Shown: piece by piece, positions 54,994-64,000 of the stretch
Numbering within the stretch: the stretch's first letter is position 1
Layout: every line of letters starts with the position of its first letter
Assembly: GCA_935421135.1 (NCBI GenBank)
Contig: OW285191.1
Location: 16,570,700 to 16,634,699, forward strand
Direction of reading: 5' to 3'
Length of the DNA stretch: 64,000 bases
Source: Bugulina stolonifera
Lineage: Eukaryota > Bryozoa > Gymnolaemata > Cheilostomatida > Bugulidae
The notes under the pieces: model-generated
Seen by the model: the letters and a program-made list of their open reading frames with translations, nothing else
Databases searched by the model: none
What the model was told of the DNA's origin: nothing
Position numbers and translations under genes: made by a program

Positions 54994-57900
54994 ATGATGT
55001 GGGAGATCATTCTACTGGTTTTCGTCGTGTTGTTATTGTTGTGTAAAATAGAGACACCTATTCAGTACTCAACCAAGATGTTTATGTTCTACTTCTCCTG
55101 CTTGTTTCTTGCCACTATTACATTCCCACTGGGACTATTGAGACCTTTTAATCCTGAGAATCACAAGTGAGTGTCAGTAAAGCTGTCTATTCTTGCTCTC
55201 AGTTGATTGTATGATGTGGGCCTACGATACCATAACTTTTCTGGAAGATGTTTTATGAACACTAGTTTGCTCTTTTTCTGTTTAGATCCTACAAAATTTT
55301 TATCTGATTTTGATATACTTTTGGATTCATCTGATAAAACAATATTGCGATTTTGTTAATTTACTTGAGCAATGTGTAGGCCTAATTCAGATCGGAGAGA
55401 AAATATAATATAAATGTATGGGCACAAACTCCTTGTTTGATGTGGCGTTCAAATATATATATTTTGTTGAAAATTTGTCAGTCTGTTTTAACGTTTTGAC
55501 GAAGTGATTAAATGTAGATAATCTCAGTCTTACCATGTTACAAACCAAGACCAGCGTTAAATACTGGTGGATATTGTTCAGAAAATCACATCTGCTTATT
55601 ATACATACACGTACATCTGTTTAACAAATATTATCTTTACAGGGCATTGTCAGCAGTGATACCTTACGTTACTAGGTATATACTAGGAATAACTGTGGAA
55701 GTTAGAGATGGACATCATACTAAACTTAATAAACCTTTTGTCTTGCTTCTAAATCACCAGAGCTCTCTAGACGCATTCAGTGAGTATAATGTAGGGCTAC
55801 ACTATAATACAAGTTCACACTAAGAGCCCACCCGCCCATTTACTCACTCACTATACAGTCCACTCCTCCCGTCCACTCACTCACTATACAGTCCACTCCT
55901 CCCATCTACTCATTCACTATACAGTCCACTCCTCCCGTCCACTCACTCACTATACAGTCCACTCCTTCCATCTACTTACTCACTATACAGTCCACCCCTC
56001 CCATCTACTCACTCACTATACAGTCCACTCCTCCCGTCCACTCACTCACTATACAGTCCACTCCTCCCGTCCACTCACTCACTATACAGTCCACTCCTCC
56101 CATCTACTCGCTCACTATACAGTCCACTCCTCCCATCTACTCACTCACTATACAGTCCACTCCTCCCAGTCTACTCACTATACAGTCCACTCCTCCCAGT
56201 CTACTCACTATACAGTCCACTCCTCCCAGTCTACTCACTATACAGTCCACCCCTCCCATCTACTCACTCACTACATCATTTACACCTAAACATCTCATGT
56301 GTGTTATATATAATTTAGGAAATCTGATGTACCATACATACAATGTATATATAATATGTATATACATGTATATTGATATCTGTCCTAATTGATTGTAGTT
56401 ATGATGCACATATGGCCAGATAGATGTGTTACTATAATGAAGCGAGAGCTCATGTACGTATTCCCATTTGGAGTAACTGCTGCACTGTTTGGATGTATAT
56501 TCATTAACAGAACTAACAGAGATCAGGCCAAGTCCTCCATGGAACACGCAGGGCAAGAACTGAAAAATAGAAATGTAAGATATTATAATGTGCTATGGTG
56601 TACGTAACGCTAATATATAGTGTGAGCTAGCTTAGAGGTAGACCACTGGTGGAAAAGATATAACTGTGTTACATACTAGTTGTAACTAATACTGTACTGT
56701 ACACTTTGGAGTTTAGACCCGGAAGGGAAGAAAAGGAGAGGTCTAGTATGTGGTGTCCATCATAACATACATGTACATGTAGCCTGTAAATGTACAAGTG
56801 TATGTTTATTTTCCAGTGCTCACACAGCAGGAAGTGTATGCCTATAATTATAGTTGGTGACTTGTGTAACACTGTATAGTATTGACAAATACCTTTGCTC
56901 CGTACACACACCCATGTACAACTGGATGATCAAATGGTGTGGTGTTGGTAAAATCATTAGGCCATAAAATTTAAATTAGTTGATCTGAACTCCATGTATC
57001 TTACCACTAATGTCCATTGTATATTTTATACTGGCAGTGGTAACATCTAGTCATATCCTAGTAACACCGATATATCAGAGTGATACACCACACTGTATAA
57101 TATACACTGTATGTGTCCTGCAGTACAGAGTATAAGACTACATGCTATGATTATCTGTATACATAATGTTGATGGATAGAGCCATGCAGTGCATGTTGTC
57201 TTCTGTGTGTACATTGATATGTGTGTGATACGTAATCCGGTATTAGAGTATACTACGTTCACATGCAATAGGTCCTACTAAGCTGCTGTGCATCCTTTGT
57301 AGGTTCAAATATGCATGTATCCAGAAGGTACCAGAAACAGAGATGGCCGTATGCTACCATTTAAAAAAGGCGCTTTCAACCTTGCTGTTGGTGCTCAGGT
57401 ACGTCTTCCATATCTCATACAATCTCTAGGGCATAGAGGGGTATGCCAGTTGCATGTATAATAAATGATAGGTTGGGTTTTCTATCATTTATAAGGAATA
57501 TAAGTCTTGCAATGCGTCTAGCATTACTGCATTATCATGTATAGACATGTATATTATACATGAACACCCACTGCATAGTTTATGGTATTTCAAATAGTCA
57601 TGTTTTTACCGATCCATCATGCATCTATTTCTCCTATACAGTCCTAACTAATGTTAGTCAAAGAATCACTACTATTTCATGTACTCCCTTTATCACTGTA
57701 GGTACCAGTTGTTCCTGCTACTATATCTTGCTATAGAAACTTTTACAGCAAGAAGGAAAACAAATTCACTGATGGTATGTACCAATCTAAGTATCATAAT
57801 AGATTTAATAATGTTACCAAGTACATGTACAAGTATATATTACTAGTGGATTGCATTCTCGATGGAGACAGTGTGGCCTACATGTATAATGTTTCTTCTA

Positions 57901-58392
57901 TTACTCCACAATAGACTATTCACACGGGAAATTATTCAGTATTATTATGCTGCACTGTTTCCTGTGATATAAATGAACATTGTCACCACCTTGTGTGTTT
58001 GGAGTTGTCTTACCTTCTTCAATCCAGCATAAACATGGCTCAACCAATCAAATTAAGTGGAACAATCAACAGCCAATTGCAATTGGGGATGGCTACTTTT
58101 TACCCTGTGATAATATTATTATTGGGAAACTGTCATTTATGCCATAAAATGAAATGCCAGCTCTAAAAATAAGGATACATTTCACATGAAGCAATAGTCC
58201 TAAAAGAGGTAGTGGTTGTAATAAAGGCTATTGTATGATACTGCAGGTAAAGTTATAATCACAGTCTTGCCTAAAGTGGAGACAGAAAGCAAAGAGTATT
58301 CAGATGTTAATGAGCTGACAGAAGAGGTGCGAGACTCCATGGTTAAATCATATGAGGCTGCATCAGCTGAAGTAGGAGTTAAATTAGCATAA
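54994..58392 (+). CDS. AGPAT1: 1-acyl-sn-glycerol-3-phosphate acyltransferase (AGPAT1/2 type)
   Basis: Six exons, 54994-55166, 55643-55779, 56399-56574, 57303-57398, 57702-57774 and 58247-58392, give 266 aa (human AGPAT1 283, AGPAT2 278). The enzyme acylates lysophosphatidic acid to phosphatidic acid at the ER membrane. An N-terminal hydrophobic helix ([12 protein letters not shown]) and a second one ([20 protein letters not shown]) anchor it. Acyltransferase motif I is NHQSSLD (catalytic His and Asp), motif II GCIFINR, motif [13 protein letters not shown] with [11 protein letters not shown], motif [11 protein letters not shown]. All four motifs are intact. The start is the first of two adjacent Met codons. 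The AGPAT1 symbol stands for the 1/2 group. Intron 2 holds a minisatellite; an AATAAA lies at 58926-58931. Confidence 0.95.
55835..56276. repeat. 33-bp minisatellite in AGPAT intron 2
   Basis: About 13 tandem copies of a unit like CACTATACAGTCCACTCCTC plus CC(G/A)TC(C/T)ACTCACT; the last few copies are a 30-bp variant with CCCAGT. The array is strongly pyrimidine rich on the plus strand and ends about 120 bp before exon 3. Confidence 0.95.
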
Positions 58393-59568
58393 TTGTTCTA
58401 TCTCAAGTGTCTATTAGATGTAGTTTAAATCCTACCCCAGTATTCCCCTCCTGTTGTCATCATGCTCATATTTGTGGAGAAACATCAAAATCAAAGGAAC
58501 TCTTTTTTATTAAAACTTAATTTGACATAATCCACTTTTTTACTGATACATGTCGTAATATGAATACTTATACACTCTCTGGGATGTTAGGGAATTGCAA
58601 TTCATATAATCATTGAATATATACCTGAATATATCCTTGACATGTAGTTAGATATAACTGAATTAGACTCCATGATTGATAAATAATGTAGAATTAAGGT
58701 TATAAAAGGGAATTGTCTCATCTTGTAATGTTTTTGCACACAACTTGCAACTGGTCGCTTGTCTACATATTGTGTATGATTATCTTTTGAGCGAAATTCC
58801 TTGCAAAGATGACATTGTGTTCTAATTTTCTCTGTTCTACAAGCCATTTAACAAGACATTGTTATTGCTGCCAAATTTTGATGTGATTACTCAGGTTTTA
58901 AATTATTCTCTTCCTGGTCTATTGGAATAAATGGACATGTCATGTCATGTACATCGTTCAGTATTGTATTTACTGAAATAATGGTAGTCAAATGTGTAGA
59001 AAAGTAATATAATAAAATATTGAAAATATATAACTTCGTACATTTATGATGCATGCAAGTGGAGGCACTTCGTACACAAATTACTTTGTAATATGGTGAA
59101 AACTATCACTGAGGTAGGAATCTGTATGGCCTAGAATTTTTGTGGTCCAATAATCAGATCTCTAACTTAGCCTTGGTGTCCTGAAAGTGTGTTAGGGCAG
59201 TTCTTAGACCCTTAGCTAACAGCCAGAGTTTGCTCATCCACCGAGTGTAGTGCTGAGGTACTCATGGTTGAGTTCTACAGTTGAATATGTGATCTCAGCT
59301 ATTGCATTGGTGTATTTTGGATAAGGAAAATATTGCATTTGAGAGAGAAACTAGCATTATCAGCATAAGTACTTCTGCGACACTGCTTGAAATATACATG
59401 TAGCTGTGAGTCATATTCGTCTGTGGCCCCAACTCTGATATATTGGGCTTCATTTTTCCTTATGAAAGTACATACCTCATTATTTGTGAATACTCAATTT
59501 TCCATTACCTAACAATATAAACCTGCTACATGACTGGGTAGACATCTGTTGGGGTTTATCACCTCCTT
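58393..59568. other. AGPAT / repeat-protein convergent intergenic region
   Basis: 3' UTRs of two converging genes. A minus-strand open frame of 81 codons at 58847-58602 has scattered Cys residues but no known domain. Nothing else supported. Confidence 0.4.
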
Positions 59569-62452
59569 TTACATAGTTTTGGTTCTTTCATATTTTTTAG
59601 ATTGTCGGCCAGGTTCATATATCAGCTGTTTCTTTCCCATTTCTGTAAAATGTTTCTTCATTGACCCTCTAGCCTTATATTCTGTACTTTTAGCCTCTGT
59701 CTTCACTCGAGGGGCGGGACGGGGTGATGGTTTCACTCTACCGTAATAGTTGAGCAAGAGGTGTGCTAAACCATTCTGTCCATGGGATGCTATTGCTTCA
59801 GCCTCTGCCAAATCCAAGATAAATGTGAAACAGTAGTAATGCTGACTAAATTGTGTGCCAAAAGTTACAGTACAGAAATTTTTATTTGTTTTTGAAGTTG
59901 TTCTTCTATTGTAATGCCATATTAGCATTACAAAGAGAGGATAACTTCCAAATACAAGCTCAACAATCGTCACATTTGGCTTTAGTAAACAGGGCAATTC
60001 CACAAATACTGCAAGGACTGTGACGTCTACCTGGTTTGACTCTTGGGGCTGGCCTGGCACTAGCAGGGTCCTTGAGATACTCATGGATTAGCCTTTCCAT
60101 GCGTTTCCCTTTGTCCAGATCTGCATTCTCTGTTGCCTCTGGTTTCACTCTAGGAGGAGCTCTAGCTGACGGTGTAAGATTACCATGGTTGTGCATCAGT
60201 CTGTCCATCCTCTTTCCTACAATTATGGTTCCACACTCCCCACGATGAGGTAGAAATTCATTACCACACATTGAAGTTTAGATATTCCTTCTGGAAGATT
60301 GTTGTTTGGTCTTGGTTTTAGTCATCAGAAAGAGGACCAATAAAACGATTGTGTCTAGTTACTCTGGGTTCTTAGTTGTTATTACAAACTGCAGCTCTGC
60401 TCAAACTTTGAAACAATAGGTTTAGGTAGGTAGAAATGTGGTATGTAAAAGCCATGTCACAATAATGGTTTATAACTGTATGAATACTTTTGCAACTAAC
60501 TTAGTGTGTGAGGTATTGCAGCAAGGCAACCATGATGAATAGCTTACCATTACCACTACCAGTATGGATACCATACCACTACCAGTATGGATGCCTTACC
60601 TTGATCTAACACATAATTGGGATCTCCTGGCACCTTGACTCTTGGAGCTGCTCTTGCAGATTGCACAAGTTTCTTTGAGTCATGCATCAAATACTCCATC
60701 CGTTTTCCTCTGTCTATATATGCGTTACTCTCAGCCTCAGGCTTCACTCTTGGTGCATGTCTTGGTGAGGGTGTTAATAACCCGTGTTCGGACACTAGTC
60801 TTTGCATACGTTTACCCTTCGCTAATGTAGCATTTGCTTCCCCTTCTGGTTTTACCTAATATCATCAACATGCAGAACTGTGAACCCTAGATATAATTAC
60901 TATATACTGCATTGCAGGTTATACTCTGCTTCAAATAAGACTATTTTTTATACGTTCGCGCGTAAATACAACACTTCATTTTTATGCAGGCACCAGCGGT
61001 TGACTAGTAATAATAATGCATAATAACACTACACATCCTAGAAAGAGCTGAGCACACTGCTGGCTTCAGTATTAATTCTGTTTGCTACATTGATCACTTA
61101 CCCTAGGCTGGGGTCTAGAGGACAGTGGTTGACCATATTTATTTAGTAATGTTTCCATCCTTTTTCCTCTATCGAGAGCAGCATTTGGCTCCCCTTCTGG
61201 TTTGACCCTGGCTACTGCAGGTTCACGAGGTGTTAGTTTACTGTTACCTCTTCCACTTCCACAACCAGTCATTGTTAGTATCCTGGAATTAATTGAGTCG
61301 GCCAATGGCAGTACAAAACTCATAAACATGACTTTAGTAGCACATAATTCATGCAAGTGAAGTATTATACTTCTTTCTGGGATGCAAGTAATAACACATA
61401 CATGTGACATCAATATTATCTAATATATACATGTACATAATAGTATGATTCACTTTTCACTGTTGAATTATAAAAGTTTATTGTGGTCTGTGTGGGTATA
61501 CCTAATTTATTTTCTAACACAGCAGATAGACAACAGCTAGGCTACTAACTTTTCCATACGACATCCTTTATGAGGCTCATAACAGCTAAGAGCTTCTGTT
61601 TTGATTCTTGGGGCTGGAACGTAGTCTACTTCATCATCATTGGCTGACCAGGCAAGGATAAGCTGCATGGAACCTGTTCAATTATTGAGGTCCGAGGATG
61701 ATATAACATTGTACACGATTTGGCGAATAATTCAAAATTCCAGGTGAGCTTTTGCTGACGTAACACAATTCATAGTGAACAATCCTTCTTGACAGTGTAT
61801 AAATAGAACTTCGTCAATCAATTCTGTTTGATTAACATTCAAATAAATTGCATAGACATATTTCAAAAAGCATGCAGTTCAGTGCATGTATTGTCATTCA
61901 CACACAGTTCACGCAGTTCTTTGCTTCTGTGTGATACAAATATATCCATGGAGACAATTGAGCGTCACCATAATATACTGGAGATGTTATAACTTCAATG
62001 AAAGAGCTAGCTGGAATTGTAAAACTCATGTACGATTTTTCTTGTACCTCCAAATGTAGGAAGTACCTGCATATAATGGACCAGAGAACCGGGCCACCTA
62101 GGGTCCGATTTCTTTCACAGCTATTAGTGGGAGGTGGGGTGAGGGGAATACACCTTGTACCTACATGTATCTGAAGGCACAACAGACCTGCATTGCGTAC
62201 GCTTGTTGAGCTTGATACTTGGGGCGCACATACAAGCACCAATTTTTGCAGTTCTATATGCAGTCATATATAAATAGGCCTACGTTGTACATGTGTGGCT
62301 GTCTTCTGGCCATGCAAATTTGATTGGGATATACTCTTTGACAAACCTGTTCGACTTCTTGCATAATTTCTCTTCGCCTCCGGGCTTGGACATCTTGGAA
62401 TCTCATTGAGGTCTATCATCAGTTCTCCTTTGTGGTTATATGTGGTAGGCAT
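59569..62452 (-). CDS. Uncharacterised protein of about 35-residue PRVKPE repeats
   Basis: Six exons on the minus strand, 62452-62347, 61673-61550, 61282-61102, 60855-60600, 60216-60031 and 59804-59569, join in frame to 362 aa. From about residue 35 to the end the chain is eight to nine repeats with the pattern (K/R)GKRM-E-x-L-xx-x-x-x-G, a Pro/Ser/Arg linker, then APRVKPE-(A/G)-xx-NA-xx-D. Clear examples: RGKRMETLLNKYGQ, KGKRMQRLVSEHGLLTPSPR, RGKRMEYLMHDSKKL, KRMDRLMHNHGNLTPSAR, KGKRMERLIHEY, with APRVKP between them. The N-terminus (MPTTYNHKGELMIDLNE) and C-terminus (GRQSKKYERTK) are unique, the latter very basic. No signal peptide, membrane helix or Cys pattern. The net charge is strongly positive. 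I do not recognise the family. Even spacing of basic repeats would suit a filament or microtubule binder, which is inference. Splice phases often cut inside the GKRM segment or near VKP. Confidence 0.85.
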
Positions 62453-64000
62453 ACAACCCTTATGTTGTACCTATCTACCAAACTGGAAAAATAAATTCTA
62501 GCACATATCAGTAAGTTGTTATTTGAAAAGCTTACAAAGCTATAGCCAGATATCACAAGGTTGAAACCAGCCGCCATTATGTCAGTGTTTCATCCATGTT
62601 CAATTTCTTTTAAAAGTTGATGCTTCCAAAAACACTTCTAACCCTCTGCAGAAAACTAGTACTCTCAAAGTAACTTGCATATTCTATATGTATGTTGCTC
62701 TCACACACATACATGTATATTTTATACAGTGTTTGTACAAACATGTATATTTATTATAATATACTTATATGTACAGTGATGTATTGTCTAAATTATTCTC
62801 TTACGTGTTTGAGTCTGCACAATGTGGGGCACAGGAAGTCACATATTATATTACATATTATAGTTGTAGTAATTATTGCAATCACTTATATAATCATTTT
62901 ATACAATAATGTAGATACAGTTTGTTGAATGTATGCTGTATGTTATTATAATTGCTAGAATGGTGGGCATGGTAGCCAACACAGCAGAGCAAAGCAAATT
63001 TTCATGTAGTTCCTTTAGTGATCTAGTTGATAAGCTAACTGGAACTCAAGTTTGCTGTTGTTCTAACATCACTATATACAATGTATGATACTTATAAAGA
63101 ATACTGTTGTCCCCTGTTTGCTTGCACTATACATGCTGCCCTACCATGGACTTAAACTTGTTACTGTTAGGCTATTCAAACAAGAGAAAAATACAAAAGT
63201 GTCCTCATGTTGTTTTAAATCACAGTTTGTGCAGCCAGCAAACAACTCTATGCATAAGTAGTGCGCTGACTTATTGTGAATAGTCAGCTTTACTCACTAT
63301 AATGTATCTACTTACAATATGTTTGGCTGACTCTTGATTTGTGGTAGCCTACTGTATGTAATAGCTTAGTATGCTGCTTCTATAGTTGATCCTTTAAAAT
63401 GCTGCTAATAACCCATCCATGGATCAACCAAAATGTCAAGGGTATTTGAACACTGAGCACGAACACTTTTAAATCAATAGGCGCAGCTTTCAACTGAAAT
63501 CTCAAAGATATAAATGAATGAACATAAACAATGCTTTTTATGTATTATTGATATGTTAATCTATGTTGATAATTTGTTATCAATTACTATTAATACTGTT
63601 TGGTTATTCAACATGTGCAGTAACTTGATAAATGAAACAGCAAGGCAGCAGCTGTTGCTACTATGTATATTATATAGTTATGTACATGTGTATTATATAC
63701 ATGTAACTATGGAATTCTCTACACTCTTCGCACCTGAAGGAAGCAATCTTATTTATAATAATGTTTTACATGTTTAACAATCATAAACATACTATAGCTA
63801 TGCTTGTAGTCAGGTACATAATATAATATTGTAGACTTGTGATACTATGTGGATATCAAACTTCTCTTCCTCTTCTATTTATTTTTTGCCCGGATTCAAG
63901 TTTATTCTAGCAATGCTTATCGATTCCATAGGAGATTCGAAACCTAAACTGTAGAGCCAGTAGGGGTGTTAGCTTTCGACAAATGTTATGTAGGGAGATT
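62453..64000. other. Upstream region of the repeat-protein gene and right flank
   Basis: On the minus strand a likely 5' UTR exon ends at about 62534 (AGCTTT then GTAAGC) and is followed by an acceptor TTTTTCCAG at about 62484. This leader would contain a 17-codon upstream open frame (MAAGFNLVISGYSF, then FGR and TAG across the junction). From 62690 to 64000 the DNA is AT rich with many TACATGTA-type palindromes and no supported gene. Confidence 0.4.

Noticed and set aside
58602..58847. Cys-containing 81-codon minus frame as a zinc-finger gene
   Set aside because: Cys spacing fits no known finger and it lies in the AGPAT 3' UTR.

Overview
The window is nuclear DNA of an animal. It carries intron-rich protein genes with GT-AG introns of about 50 bp to 2 kb, is clearly A+T rich (by eye about two thirds), and has many short palindromes such as TACATGTA. 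Several genes are essentially metazoan families (ZNF839, CINP, TMEM179, ARMC9, SLC25A35). Compact genes in an AT-rich background fit a non-bilaterian or other marine invertebrate. My best guess is a demosponge, but nothing here proves the phylum.

Layout, left to right. CRYZ-like quinone oxidoreductase (minus) is divergent from TRMT112 (plus), which may hold a small antisense gene in its first intron. The SLC25A34/35 mitochondrial carrier (minus) follows, then a 5.2 kb gap, then four plus-strand genes in a row: ARMC9 (19 exons), a TMEM179-like four-helix membrane protein, intronless NUDC, and CINP. ZNF839 (minus, 13 coding exons) lies tail to tail with CINP. GON7 (minus, 2 exons) shares a 330 bp divergent promoter region with cytosolic malate dehydrogenase MDH1 (plus). 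POLR1H/RPA12 (minus) and a transposon-bearing gap precede a 1-acyl-glycerol-3-phosphate acyltransferase (plus). The last gene (minus, 6 exons, 362 aa) encodes an unrecognised protein built of about 35-residue repeats.

All exon models were built by hand from splice sites and reading-frame continuity, and the predicted lengths agree well with known family sizes (TRMT112 126 aa, MDH1 333 aa, SLC25A35 316 aa, ZNF839 932 aa, GON7 103 aa). The genes are mostly unrelated housekeeping or ciliary functions and form no pathway. The noteworthy relation is positional: CINP and ZNF839 are also neighbours in the human genome, as I recall it.

The non-coding part is rich in repeats: two copies of a tRNA-derived SINE, a 378 bp MITE with perfect terminal inverted repeats and a 7 bp target duplication in an MDH1 intron, a 706 bp inverted-repeat-bounded element containing the end of a non-LTR retrotransposon reverse transcriptase ORF, an interleaved A-B-A'-B' inverted repeat, two intronic minisatellites and several hairpins. 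No rRNA, intact tRNA gene or CRISPR array was seen.
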